Assembly (NCBI GenBank): GCA_027854065.1
Contig: JAQGEF010000024.1
Coordinates: 1 to 60,177, forward strand
DNA length: 60,177 bases
From: Polluticaenibacter yanchengensis
Lineage (GTDB): Bacteria; Bacteroidota; Bacteroidia; Chitinophagales; Chitinophagaceae
Direction: 5' to 3'
In this document: piece by piece, positions 11,201-18,966 of the stretch
Layout of the letters: each line of letters begins with the position of its first letter
Position numbering within the stretch: the stretch's first letter is position 1
The notes under the pieces: model-generated
Database searches by the model: none
What the model was told of the DNA's origin: nothing
What the model saw: the letters and a program-made list of their open reading frames with translations, nothing else
Program-made: the position numbers and the translations under genes

Positions 11201-13128
11201 GTAGATTGGGTGGCATCTTCTATTTGCAGATTGTTGACAATTTCTATCAACATTTCCATGTCTGTTCCAATCTGGTCCATCTCTGCCTGTAAAGCCCGTC
11301 CGTCTACCACTTTTGTAATAGACTCTATTTGCTTTTGCTTCTCTTCTACTCTAACCTGGTATGGCTTCAACGCTTCATCCTGCAGTAAAAATTCAATACA
11401 ACGTCTACTCAGATGTTCCGTTTGTGTATCTATTTCTTTTTCAAATACTGCCAGTTCATCCAGGTTGATATAGCGCATTTCTTTCAGTACCATCACTTCG
11501 CCCTTCAGCATTCTAAGCGATGATAAATGCATTACAAAATCATCTATCAACTGAAAATGTGCGCCTTTTACTTTGCCTAAAACTGTAGAGAGTTTCAGGT
11601 TAAAAGTATCAGTAGCCTCTTTCGCCTGCTTGCGCAGTTGTACTACTTTTTCAAATTCATCTATTGCCAGCGATGCAGTGGTATAAATTTGCTTTAACGG
11701 CTCGTCTAATAAATATGCTTCTTTATAATTCAGCCAGTAATAACTGTCAAGAATATTTTTGGAATACCGCAACAGATCGTTGTATAAGCCGCTATAATTG
11801 TCTTCTTTATTTAATAGTACCACTAACGCCTGTATCTCGCTGATAGCCCTAACTACATCTTTGTTGCCAATCTTGTATAATAATGAATCTGATTGTGTTT
11901 CCGGAACAGATAATTGTGCAGCAAAAGGAGTTTGCCAAACCTGTATCGTATGATTTCGGGTTTGCTCTGCTTCTGTTATAAAGTAGCAAAGTTCACCATT
12001 GGCCAGCAATGTAAATCCATTACAAATAATAGGTGTTTGAATGGTTTGATTAATTGAATTGTATTGCAATAAAATATACCTGCCATCTTCCGGTTCGAAG
12101 AAAACATACAGAAAATCTTCTCCGTTCGGGGAGGCTATTTTCTGTTGAAATTTTGCAGCTTCGATCCTGTTTTCAATAATTTTATATTCCCCGGATTGCA
12201 GGTAATAACCGTTTGAAAATATAACCCCGTGATTATCCGGCAACAAAATGGCCGCATCTTTAATACTGTCTATTTTATGGACCGCTTTTATTTTATGGTT
12301 GTAAATAAAATAGCGGGCAGTTTCCTGGAACGGTTTTATTTCCAATGCAATTAAATTCCCTAAATCGGCATAGCGAAAACCACCATCATCCAATGTCTGG
12401 TCCTTATGCTCCACCGACTCGCTATATATTCCCTGTCCGCTTTCCGTATTATCTTCCACTTTTATGGTCAGGTCACCATTTATGGTTTCTACAAATACTT
12501 TATCCAGGATGGACACATGTGGATGCTTACCATAGCGGTGGTTTTCACGTGGTACACTTTGCCACTCAAACTCGTGCTGTGGCGGAAATTTATACTCGTA
12601 TTCGCTGCGGTTATCTACATAAACTAATGTGCCATCTTTTATCAGCCATTTAAAAGCTTTTATGTCTGTGACACTGTCGCTTAACTGGAAAATCATGTAA
12701 ACATAATTTCCGGCCTGAAAGAATTTATAAAAACGGGTTTGCCTGTAGTATTTATACAGATTTACAAAATCATCAATAAAAACAGCATCCTCGATGAGCT
12801 CATAAGATTGTTTTACAAACTCGCTATTTTCATATTTAAATATGGCAAAAACATCTTCCAGTTTAATTTCGGTTCGCAAGCCAAAATGCACGTTGTATCC
12901 AAATACCAGGTATTCTCCAACCGTGACCATATCCCTGCTGATACAATTATTTTCCGTTTGTATCCGGGCATTGGTAATCAGTTTGGTTTCTATGGCGCCA
13001 AAGATATTTTTGCGTGCGGCATTCAACTCTTGTATTTTATTAACCAGTTGCTGCATTTGCTCCTGCAAACGCCCCTGGATAATTTCGTACGTACCGGTTT
13101 CCAATGTTTGATTGATCGTATCTGGCAT
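8278..13128 (-). CDS. AAA+ 'DNA repair ATPase'-type protein with DUF3686-like N-terminus and long coiled coil
   Basis: A 1616-residue cytoplasmic protein. The N-terminal half (about 30-420) is beta-rich and resembles the DUF3686 region of proteins annotated as DNA repair ATPases. A long coiled-coil/helical region follows (about 430-900), then mixed helical sequence, and a single AAA+ domain near the C-terminus. Walker A is SPPGYGKTTL (about 1258-1267), Walker B is MLYIDDIQH (about 1325), a sensor-1 Asn lies in VMAGNPYT, and an Arg-finger-like LANRSD follows. The usual Walker B Glu is Asp here. The family recurs next to SPFH/flotillin and PspA genes, which suggests an energy-using partner in membrane-stress responses rather than DNA repair; that is inference from context. 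It is probably the last gene of the 18812-8278 operon, although a transposon-rich 1.7-kb gap separates it from flotillin. Confidence 0.88.
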   Translation of the reverse strand: MPDTINQTLETGTYEIIQGRLQEQMQQLVNKIQELNAARKNIFGAIETKLITNARIQTENNCISRDMVTVGEYLVFGYNVHFGLRTEIKLEDVFAIFKYENSEFVKQSYELIEDAVFIDDFVNLYKYYRQTRFYKFFQAGNYVYMIFQLSDSVTDIKAFKWLIKDGTLVYVDNRSEYEYKFPPQHEFEWQSVPRENHRYGKHPHVSILDKVFVETINGDLTIKVEDNTESGQGIYSESVEHKDQTLDDGGFRYADLGNLIALEIKPFQETARYFIYNHKIKAVHKIDSIKDAAILLPDNHGVIFSNGYYLQSGEYKIIENRIEAAKFQQKIASPNGEDFLYVFFEPEDGRYILLQYNSINQTIQTPIICNGFTLLANGELCYFITEAEQTRNHTIQVWQTPFAAQLSVPETQSDSLLYKIGNKDVVRAISEIQALVVLLNKEDNYSGLYNDLLRYSKNILDSYYWLNYKEAYLLDEPLKQIYTTASLAIDEFEKVVQLRKQAKEATDTFNLKLSTVLGKVKGAHFQLIDDFVMHLSSLRMLKGEVMVLKEMRYINLDELAVFEKEIDTQTEHLSRRCIEFLLQDEALKPYQVRVEEKQKQIESITKVVDGRALQAEMDQIGTDMEMLIEIVNNLQIEDATQSTKIIDNIALIFSTLNQAKAGIKNKIDSLGINEATADFAAQLKLVDQSIINYLDLANTVDKIDDYLNKVTIQIEELENRFSGFETFSTAILEKREEVQLAFDNRRSQLMEQQSKQATQLEQTAIRILNGVVKKSQTQKSVEAINAYFAGDIMVSKYRQIIEQLKAMDEASKVETLETRLKAAIEDSKRQLKDKLDLFEDGENVIRFGEHKFAVNRQPLELTIINKNNQLNYHLTSTDFYKKVSDTRLLTLEKYGMQEYVSENDLVYRSEYLAYKIFQSNEALESLSEDALLQLVREEASKNYTEGYIKGVHDADAFLILKALIQKHHHLGILRYNSDVRAYAQFFVHSLDKKEIERIGNAIKSAGEINQFFGNGTKAPYIITALLDKLNVFAVDAAFLPKIEAHKTAIAHYLLEEWQIATSFTFSQKAIQLNEKFHEALAFREADHVFKASVKNADNLVQKLQLCYQWVMAFLNDKNNPENFSFAYEIVALELFRDYSNDIVIAEYPVVVLEGFYGSHTLINDGKYTFNYHAFMDKLNDFATTDIPMYNEYRRLRSQLIADERQVLRLHEFEPKVLTSFVRNKLIDQVYLSLIGNNLSRQLGASGNNRRTDRSGMLLLVSPPGYGKTTLMEYVASHLGLVFMKINGPALGHDITSVDPMSATNSAAREELKKLNLGLEMGNNVMLYIDDIQHCSPEFLQKFISLADGTRRIEGVFEGQAKTYDMRSKRFCIVMAGNPYTESGEKFKIPDMLANRSDIYNLGDIIGSNDHLFKLSLIENAVTSNPVLNELSSKSSEDLYTIIAGVENGFVDESAIKTNVSRQELDTYTSVVKKVVAIRDVVMKVNSRYIESAAMDDAYRVEPAFKLQGSYRDMNKLVSKVVPIMNDTELDVLLLSHYENESQTLTSAAEANMLKYKEMTGIITPGEAKRWEDIKAVFVKNNAVKYMGGQQGLLQIAEQFAAFNKSVELIKQSLDKK

Positions 13129-13202
13129 AACTTAAATAGTCTTTTCGTTGTTTGTTCTTTATTCTTCAATCCCCTCAATCATTTTAATCTCCTCAATCAT
13201 AT

Positions 13203-13322
13203 GGGGCTCTCATCTTCAGTAAATATACCAATCGGTATATTGGTGTGCTTTGATGTTTGCTACTCTCCGTACTCCTGCATCGCACCGGTTCGGGGACTCG
13301 CCGCCCACGCATGCCGTAGCCC
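13203..13322 (+). repeat. Family A intergenic element, copy 3
   Basis: It starts GGGGCTCTC and ends CACGCATGCCGTAGCCC. The 3' half (CTCCGTACTCCTGC...CGCACCGG...) matches the reverse complement of copy 7 closely. Its 5' spacer contains the perfect palindrome at 13222-13241. It lies upstream of the AAA+ gene, directly against the decayed transposon arm. Confidence 0.65.
13222..13241. promoter_or_regulatory. Palindrome AATATACC-N4-GGTATATT (possible TetR-type operator)
   Basis: Perfect 8-bp arms with a 4-bp spacer (AATC), about 95 bp upstream of the AAA+ start codon. The same TACC-N4-GGTA core recurs at 16933, 42302 and 51628. The shape is like operators of TetR/AcrR regulators. No such regulator is in the window. 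Confidence 0.4.
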
Positions 13323-13361
13323 ATTGGTGGTAGAAATTCTATTGGGCTTTCCCATGCCGGT

Positions 13362-13446
13362 AGAATTATATTTTTGTCTGGATCGATCCTACGGATTTTT
13401 GAATACATTTATCAATTTTGTTTGCTACCGTAAGGTCGTCCGAATG
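13362..13446 (-). repeat. Decayed right arm of the transposase element
   Basis: It aligns with the right half of the units at 13601-13677 and 13860-13935: ATTTTTGT, CCTA.GG, GAATACATTTA, and a final GCTACCGTAAGGTCGTCC compared with CTACCATAATGTCGTCC. It is more diverged than the other copies, so it is probably an older insertion. Confidence 0.55.
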
Positions 13447-13517
13447 CACTAATAAAAGACGTATAAACAATCCCACCTCTTTATTTAATACTCATTCTGT
13501 TTTATCTATATTATCCA

Positions 13518-13677
13518 GTCCCGGAGGGACGGCATTATGGTAGCTCTATTTTCAAAATTTACATTCAAAGCTCCGTAGGAGCGACACCTTTAATCATAAA
13601 ATTTTTGTGTCGTACCTATGGCACTCAATACATTTAAACCTATTTACATTTCTACCATAATGTCGTCCCTCTGGGAC
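13518..13677 (-). mobile_element. MITE-like deletion derivative of the IS200/REP-type element, unit 1
   Basis: A 160-bp unit with no gene. The left end is hairpin GTCCCGGAGGGAC (13518-13530) followed by GGCATTATGGTAG and a second hairpin GCTCCGTAGGAGC (13570-13582). The right end is the inverted partner, CTACCATAATGTC followed by GTCCCTCTGGGAC (13665-13677). Both arms match the ends of the transposase-bearing element at 14035-14656, with the coding centre missing. Confidence 0.75.
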
Positions 13678-13776
13678 TTGAAGTAATCAAATACATGATG
13701 ATAAATAAATCACCTCAAATCCTTTTATTTTTAATGCTCATTGATAGGACTCATACTGTTTTATTCATACTATCCA

Positions 13777-13935
13777 GTCCCGGAGGGACGGCATTATGGT
13801 AGCTCTATTTTCAAAATTTACATTCAAAGCTCCGTAGGAGCGACACCTTTAATCATAAAATTTTTGTGTCGTACCTATGGCACTCAATACATTAAACCTA
13901 TTTACATTTCTACCATAATGCCGTCCCTCTGGGGC
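13777..13935 (-). mobile_element. MITE-like deletion derivative of the IS200/REP-type element, unit 2
   Basis: Nearly identical to unit 1, 259 bp further on, with hairpins at 13777-13789, 13829-13841 and 13923-13935 (the last decayed to GTCCCTCTGGGGC). The spacer between units is also repeated, so the array has a tandem period of about 258 bp. This suggests duplication of unit plus flank rather than independent insertion. Confidence 0.75.
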
Positions 13936-14034
13936 TTGAAATAATCAAATACATGATGATAAATAAATCGCCTCAAATTCTTTTATTTTTAATGCCCATT
14001 GATAGGACTCATACTGTTTTATTCATATTATCCA

Positions 14035-14656
14035 GTCCCTTAGGGACGGCATTATGGTAGCGGTTTTTGTGTTATTTGTATCCAAAGCTCCGTAGGAGCG
14101 ACATCTTTAATCATAAAATTCAAACAAGTAGTTATCGTCAAATTTTATCTCAAACTTTTTTAATAACAACAAATATTCTTCCCTAAACGTCGTTCCTTTA
14201 TGATGAATTTCCTGGTTCTCTATATATTTTATAACATCATTTCTTTGAGAACGGGAGTAAGAAAATGCTCCATATCCTTCCTGCCAATTAAACATTCCCG
14301 GAATGAATTTATTGTCATTTATCCACTTCGAAGATTGAGATTTAATCACTCTTATAATATCCGATATCTTTTCATTTGGATTTAACTCAAAGAAGATATG
14401 AATATGATCCTTCCAACCATTTACAGCAAGTGGGTATAGCCTTTTATTTTTCATTATGCCAGATATATACTTATTCAAGGAAATCAATAGTTCTTTGTTT
14501 AGGAACGATTGCCTTGATTTAACAGCAAAAACACAATGAATATTTAACTGCGAATATGTATTTGCCATATCTGAATTTTATGATTTTTGTATCGTACCTA
14601 CGGCACTCAATGTACCTAACTGGTTTTCTGCTACCATAATGTCGTCCCTCCGGGAC
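14035..14656 (-). mobile_element. Transposase-bearing IS200/REP-type element (full copy)
   Basis: A 622-bp unit bounded by GTCCCTTAGGGAC (14035-14047) and GTCCCTCCGGGAC (14644-14656). It carries the same left-arm hairpin GCTCCGTAGGAGC (14087-14099) and a right-arm hairpin near GTACCTACGGCAC. The single-strand transposase gene fills the centre. The ends are subterminal hairpins, as expected of HUH Y1 transposases, not the TIRs of a DDE insertion sequence. It sits between the flotillin and AAA+ genes of the stress module. Confidence 0.75.
14107..14568 (-). CDS. IS200/REP-associated Y1 (HUH) transposase
   Basis: A 153-residue protein with the full Y1 layout: an N-terminal HCVFAVKSRQ strand, the HUH metal-binding motif HIH (H55, H57) in KDHIHIFF, GMFNWQEGYGAFSYS, and the presumed catalytic tyrosine Y115 in VIKYIENQEIHH. 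This is the length of the IS200/RAYT family, and all catalytic residues are present, so it is probably active. It would nick single-stranded DNA at hairpin ends and transpose by a copy- or peel-and-paste route. Its stop codon lies inside the left arm, and its start is 10 bp from the right arm. The neighbouring gene-less copies make it a likely source of these repeats. It could equally be labelled TnpA or RAYT. Confidence 0.9.
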   Translation of the reverse strand: MANTYSQLNIHCVFAVKSRQSFLNKELLISLNKYISGIMKNKRLYPLAVNGWKDHIHIFFELNPNEKISDIIRVIKSQSSKWINDNKFIPGMFNWQEGYGAFSYSRSQRNDVIKYIENQEIHHKGTTFREEYLLLLKKFEIKFDDNYLFEFYD

Positions 14657-14740
14657 TTTATTCATCTAACTCAATTTCTTTTCCGTTTACTTAAAATATT
14701 CATTTACGACTCTTTTAACCATCATTGGCTCCTTTACTCA

Positions 14741-14813
14741 TCCTCTAAATCCCTCGTGCTTCTGTCCCCTCTTGGGAGGGGTTGGGGTGGGTTTCATTTA
14801 GATATTTTAGAGG
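14741..14813. repeat. G-rich hairpin repeat downstream of flotillin
   Basis: Outer arms CCTCTAAA and TTTAGAGG enclose a small hairpin CCCCTC-TTG-GGAGGGG, then a run of four G-tracts on the plus strand (14774-14791, G3-A-G4-TT-G4-T-G3), a canonical quadruplex pattern. It lies just 3' of the flotillin stop codon. Sequences of this look recur between genes in Bacteroidota as far as I recall. Confidence 0.45.
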
Positions 14814-14824
14814 TACCCCTTTCC

Positions 14825-16888
14825 TTATAATTTCCTATTCTGAATACCCAAACCCGTAGCCATATTCAATAATTGGTTAACAAACCCTGTGTCTTCGGTA
14901 TTACCAGCACTGCGCGTGCGTAGTTCGTTTAATAACCCGGAAACGGTGTAATTTTTAATGGTCTCGGAACTGATGCCGTATTTGTCTGCAAAGGTTTTTA
15001 CCCGGTCCAAAAGGTTTTCACTACCATCGCCTAGTACAGCGTTTTTAACATCCGTTAGAGTGTTGGATTCCTGTACCAAACGGTCTATACCTTTACCACG
15101 GGTTACCTGGTTCATTAAATGCTCAAAGAACATGGTTTCACCACCAACGATATCAATCTTAGCAGATTTCAAGGCTTCGCTTAATACCAATGCTTGTGCA
15201 TCTGCTACATCTTTCTGAATATTGATTTGAGCCAGGTCAACCTGCAATTCTTTATTTAAACGTAGTTTGAACTCTTCGTGTTCTTTGCCAACTCCGTCTA
15301 ATTTTTTCATTGCTTCGGCTTTCTCTTCTATGCCGCTTGCTTCTGCCAATGCTTTTTCTTTAATGATTTCCGCTTCGGTAATACCCTGTGTTTTCAATGC
15401 TTCTGCTTTTGCAGAAATACCTGCTGCTTCCGCCAATGCTGTTTTCTCTATCACAATTGCATCTACCAATCCCTGACGCTCTAACGCATCTGCTTTTGCA
15501 TGCATTACCTGGGCTTCACTTAAACCAATCGCTGCTTCTTCTTTAGCCAATGCTTCCGCAATTATTTTACGCGCCTGTGCTTCTTTCTCGCTGGCATCGC
15601 GTTTTGCCTGTGCATCTATATTCATTTGTTCTGCACGTTGTTTCGCCGCTTCTTTTTCTGCTTCTGCTGCTTTCACACGTTTGATAAACTCCTGCTCACT
15701 TACACGCTCTGCTTCAGTTACTGCTACTTTTTTATCACGATCCGCAGATTTAAATGCCTGGATATCTTTCATGTTTTCCTGCTCCTGTACCACGCCTTTT
15801 TCAAGCATCACCCGATCGCGAATCACATCCTGTATATTTTTACGTTCAACCTCCAATACTTTGTCACGCTCAATTTGTGCTAACTGAACAATACGCTCAC
15901 GCTCTGTAGCTTCCAACATCCTGTCTTTTTCTACACGCTCGGTTTCTATCGCCTGCGTCCGTTGTTTGTTCATCGCTGCTACAATTACCTGGCGGTCTTT
16001 GTTCTCCTCAGCTATCTGTACTTTTTCTTCTGTTTGAATACGGGCAGATTCTGCTTTGAAACGCTCTTCTTCAGATACACGCTTAATCTCTGCGTCTTCA
16101 CGACTGCGAATGTTCGCAATCTCACGTTTTTGTTGTTCTTCTTTCTCTGCCAATTGTCTGTCTAACGCTAAAATGGCTTCACGTGCTTCCACATTTTGCT
16201 TGCGGATGGTTTTTTCTTCATCGCGCTTAATCAGGTTAGATTTGATGTTTTGTACAGCGGTCAATTCTGTAATTTTTTTGATACCTTCTGAATCCAGGAT
16301 ATTATCGGGCTTTAAGAAACTGATAGGCGTTTGTTCCAGGTCATCAATGGCGCAGTCATCCACTACATAACCATTAAGATCGGTACCAATAATGCCAATG
16401 ATCTCTTCACGAAACTCCCGGCGGGCTTCGTACAATTCAGTAAAATCAAACTTTTTCCCTACTGTTTTCAGGGCCTCGCTAAACTTGGCATCGAAAAGAT
16501 TGCGTAATACCTCTATTTCACTGGCACGTTCACAACCGATGGTTTGAGCAACGTTAATGATATCTTCGGTCGATTTATTCACCCTTACGAAGAACGCGAC
16601 TTTAATATCGGCCCGGATATTATCCTTACAAATAAGGCCGTTTACACCGGCTCTGTCTATTTCAAGCTTTTTAACGGAAATATCCATTATTTCCATTTTG
16701 TGCAATACCGGTACCACTAAGCCGGCATTGAAAAATACACGGGTACCACCGGCACCGGTCCTTACCAATACCTTGCCCTGTATCACTTTTTTATACATGG
16801 ATATGATCCAGACCAATAAGCCAATGATAACAACAATAAACCCTATCATCATTACCAAGGCGGAATTCGCTAATACATTTAAATACAT
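14825..16888 (-). CDS. Flotillin-like SPFH/band-7 membrane protein (YqiK type)
   Basis: 687 residues. One N-terminal transmembrane segment (about 10-30) is followed by an SPFH domain (about 35-190) with KVLVRTGAGGTRVFFNAGLVVPV. A very long charged coiled coil rich in A/E/K (about 205-560), with internal repeats such as ALAEASGI, leads to a globular C-terminus. It would oligomerise on the inner membrane into flotillin-like assemblies. It is coupled to the YqiJ-like gene upstream, as in the E. coli yqiJ-yqiK pair, and to PspA. Its length and domain order are typical of the flotillin/YqiK family. A TACC-type palindrome precedes it by 45 bp, which could give it separate regulation. Membrane-stress protection is inferred from neighbours. 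Confidence 0.92.
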   Translation of the reverse strand: MYLNVLANSALVMMIGFIVVIIGLLVWIISMYKKVIQGKVLVRTGAGGTRVFFNAGLVVPVLHKMEIMDISVKKLEIDRAGVNGLICKDNIRADIKVAFFVRVNKSTEDIINVAQTIGCERASEIEVLRNLFDAKFSEALKTVGKKFDFTELYEARREFREEIIGIIGTDLNGYVVDDCAIDDLEQTPISFLKPDNILDSEGIKKITELTAVQNIKSNLIKRDEEKTIRKQNVEAREAILALDRQLAEKEEQQKREIANIRSREDAEIKRVSEEERFKAESARIQTEEKVQIAEENKDRQVIVAAMNKQRTQAIETERVEKDRMLEATERERIVQLAQIERDKVLEVERKNIQDVIRDRVMLEKGVVQEQENMKDIQAFKSADRDKKVAVTEAERVSEQEFIKRVKAAEAEKEAAKQRAEQMNIDAQAKRDASEKEAQARKIIAEALAKEEAAIGLSEAQVMHAKADALERQGLVDAIVIEKTALAEAAGISAKAEALKTQGITEAEIIKEKALAEASGIEEKAEAMKKLDGVGKEHEEFKLRLNKELQVDLAQINIQKDVADAQALVLSEALKSAKIDIVGGETMFFEHLMNQVTRGKGIDRLVQESNTLTDVKNAVLGDGSENLLDRVKTFADKYGISSETIKNYTVSGLLNELRTRSAGNTEDTGFVNQLLNMATGLGIQNRKL

Positions 16889-16932
16889 CCGATGAGTTTT
16901 AAGTTTTGATTAATTAAAAATTTCTTTATAAA

Positions 16933-16946
16933 ATACCGTCCGGTAT
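16933..16946. promoter_or_regulatory. Palindrome ATACC-N4-GGTAT upstream of flotillin gene
   Basis: 5-bp perfect arms with spacer GTCC, in the 75-bp gap between the YqiJ-like stop and the flotillin start. It is a weaker member of the four-site TACC-N4-GGTA set. Confidence 0.35.
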
Positions 16947-16963
16947 ATTTTACATAAATGGGT

Positions 16964-17656
16964 TTAAGCTAACAATGAATCGAAAGGTTCTACCAGGTAA
17001 TACTTACCATCCTGCGACTGGTTTACAATAACAGCTTCCTGTCCGGCTGAAATATGGTCATCACTGATGGCTTTGGCATTTAACCTTATCGGATCACCAT
17101 TTACAACTAACTCCACCTGACCAACTTTTGTTTTGTTTAAGCTCACTACAACACGACATCTTCGGCCTAAAAAATCGATGGCCTGCTCCCCTTTATGATT
17201 AATTTGTTTATAGAGATAGCCTAATGGCTTTGCCAGGAATTTAGCAATAAACAAACTCACGATGAAGTTGGGAATCAACAATAAAAAGCCTATTCCTGTA
17301 TTTTCCACACCTACAAAATGGGTAACATTAATGCTGATAAACCAGACAGAAAAAAACACGACCGTTAGCATGAACATTAAAGGCAATTCATCGAAGTTGA
17401 AGTACTTCAGGAAACTGATAAATGAATTGGGAGAATCAATATCGGAATCGGAATGCTTCCCTTCTATATGCAGGTGCTTTTCTGCATGTATATCAAAGTG
17501 CGCATGCGTATCTGCATGAAAATGGATGTCGAATAAATCGAGGTCAAGCCCGGTAACGATAACTACTATCCAATACAGCACAAATGCCAGGCAAAGTAAT
17601 GTGAAGAAGGCATTTACCGGGGAGAATGCTATTTCTATTAACTCTTTCAAGGGCAA
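16964..17656 (-). CDS. YqiJ-like membrane protein with OB-fold C-terminus and His-rich loop
   Basis: About 230 residues. The frame has no ATG before the protein begins. The likely start is TTG at 17656 or, better, TTG at 17650 (reading KELIEIAFSPVN), the usual beginning of this family. Three membrane segments are visible (about 15-38, 93-113, 122-145), followed by a C-terminal OB-fold-like domain starting GRRCRVVVSLN. The loop after the first helix has eight His in 24 residues (about 43-67, interspersed with D/E), a possible metal- or proton-sensing segment. The gene lies between pspA-like and flotillin-like genes, 29 and 75 bp away. YqiJ/NfeD-like proteins are thought to partner SPFH proteins in the membrane; that role is inferred here. 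Confidence 0.8.
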   Translation of the reverse strand: MPLKELIEIAFSPVNAFFTLLCLAFVLYWIVVIVTGLDLDLFDIHFHADTHAHFDIHAEKHLHIEGKHSDSDIDSPNSFISFLKYFNFDELPLMFMLTVVFFSVWFISINVTHFVGVENTGIGFLLLIPNFIVSLFIAKFLAKPLGYLYKQINHKGEQAIDFLGRRCRVVVSLNKTKVGQVELVVNGDPIRLNAKAISDDHISAGQEAVIVNQSQDGKYYLVEPFDSLLA

Positions 17657-17685
17657 TTATTTTTTTGAGTGCTTAAATATATAAA

Positions 17686-18411
17686 TTATTGGTTGTTATC
17701 ACTTATATCTTTAGTTATTCCAAGTTGCTTTTTAAGTAAATCCAATTCATTATCTGCTTTGGACGCGTGCACATTTACCGCTTTGTTAATCTCATCGTCC
17801 ACACTCTTGTTACTATTGGCAATATCACCGTAAGCATCGGCCAATGCTTCCTCCTGCAGTACCTTATCTTTCATACGTTCCAGCGTAGCTACCGTTCCAT
17901 GGCTGTCCAGCTGTGCCATTTGCTTGTTAAGCTGTTTAGTTGCATCGGCCACTTTCACGCGGGCTTTCAATGTTTTCAGCTCATTTTCCCATTTCTGAAT
18001 GTTTTGCTTCAATGTGGCAATATTGCCTTCCATTTTCAGCACATCATTATCTACTTTTGCTTTCTGTAATTCTGCCGCTGCCACTTCCTGGTGGATCTGT
18101 TCTTTTTTGATCAATGCTTCACGGGCCAGCCTGTCGCCTTCCTCCGCAGATAAACTTTCGGTTTGCGCTTTCTTTAAGAGTAAGACTGCTTTTTGGGTGT
18201 ATTCTTCAGCTTCCTGTGTTTTTTCCTCTATTTCATTTTTTGTGCGAATGCTCAACGCTTTCACCTGTGCTAATGCTTCCAATGCCTTTTCCAGATCTCC
18301 ACGCAAATCGCGAATGGCCTGTTCGCTCATGTTGATTGGATCTTCCATTTTGTTAACAGCCGCATGCGCTTCTGCCTGACCGATTTTTAATAAACGTTTT
18401 AAGATATTCAT
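17686..18411 (-). CDS. PspA/IM30 family envelope-stress protein
   Basis: 241 residues, almost entirely alpha-helical coiled coil, beginning MNILKRLLKIGQAEAHAAV with an amphipathic N-terminal helix and the PspA/IM30 hairpin (about 25-185). It has no signal or transmembrane segment. Such proteins form ESCRT-III-like polymers that bind stressed inner membrane. It starts 2 bp after the YbjN-like gene, so the two are translationally coupled, and it precedes the YqiJ- and flotillin-like genes. No pspF, pspB or pspC is present, so control must differ from the enterobacterial Psp system; the divergent XRE gene is the obvious candidate. Confidence 0.92.
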   Translation of the reverse strand: MNILKRLLKIGQAEAHAAVNKMEDPINMSEQAIRDLRGDLEKALEALAQVKALSIRTKNEIEEKTQEAEEYTQKAVLLLKKAQTESLSAEEGDRLAREALIKKEQIHQEVAAAELQKAKVDNDVLKMEGNIATLKQNIQKWENELKTLKARVKVADATKQLNKQMAQLDSHGTVATLERMKDKVLQEEALADAYGDIANSNKSVDDEINKAVNVHASKADNELDLLKKQLGITKDISDNNQ

Positions 18412-18413
18412 GG

Positions 18414-18812
18414 CTATTGTTTTTTAGAAAAATTAATAATTTGATTAGAATATTCACTTAGCAGTAAACTCAGGGCGTTCAATGTACCTTCCAGTTCATT
18501 ACTGTCTATATTTTCTACCTGCAAAGAGTTTCTATAGATGACTTTTGTACCGGAATCATCCAGCGTGAACGCTCCATGTATCATATCACGGTTTTTAGAG
18601 AGCAATGCTTTGTAAATGGCCAGGTCCGGTTTTTCCATTTCAAAGATGAATTGCTCAAAAATAATGATGGGCGGAGCGATGCATATAATCAGGTTCACAA
18701 CCCCTTCCGCTTCATTATTAATGATGATAATTCCTTGCTGGCGGTTTTCGTAAGTCACCCTGATCTCCAAATCCTGTAAATAATTCTTAACGATGTCGAA
18801 ATAATTTTTCAT
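18414..18812 (-). CDS. YbjN-like / type III secretion chaperone-fold small protein
   Basis: 132 residues with the alternating alpha/beta pattern of the YbjN domain: an N-terminal helix (NYFDIVKNYLQDL), strands ending FIFEMEKPDLAIYKALLSKN, and a C-terminal helix ELEGTLNALSLLLSEY. It is the first gene of the stress operon, 2 bp before pspA. YbjN-type proteins are small cytosolic modulators or chaperones; a role in controlling PspA assembly is conjecture. A TAAATTTG box lies about 100 bp upstream. Confidence 0.65.
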   Translation of the reverse strand: MKNYFDIVKNYLQDLEIRVTYENRQQGIIIINNEAEGVVNLIICIAPPIIIFEQFIFEMEKPDLAIYKALLSKNRDMIHGAFTLDDSGTKVIYRNSLQVENIDSNELEGTLNALSLLLSEYSNQIINFSKKQ

Positions 18813-18910
18813 CTGATAATTTTAAAAGGTTAACAAAGTGCCGGATGAAACTTTGGATGTTGTAATGTGGCAACATGATTCATTGAGCAGAGTTGCTTTG
18901 CTACTGTTCT

Positions 18911-18918
18911 CAAATTTA
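18911..18918 (-). promoter_or_regulatory. Putative -7 box (TAAATTTG) of the YbjN-PspA-flotillin operon
   Basis: Matches Bacteroidota TAnnTTTG on the minus strand, 99 bp from the first start codon. No convincing -33 TTG is seen at the usual distance. Confidence 0.35.
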
Positions 18919-18966
18919 TACTATCTGTTAAGAATAATATGCGAAAAGAGTTAATAGCTAATTGAA

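Noticed and set aside
12739..13452. A 237-codon plus-strand open frame
   Set aside because: It is antisense to the strongly supported AAA+ gene and to the family A copy 3; its composition is Phe/Ile/Tyr-rich and no family is recognisable.
13501..14125. Tandem repeats considered as a CRISPR array
   Set aside because: The period is about 258 bp, units are inverted-repeat structures with transposon ends, spacers are repeated rather than unique, and no cas gene is present.
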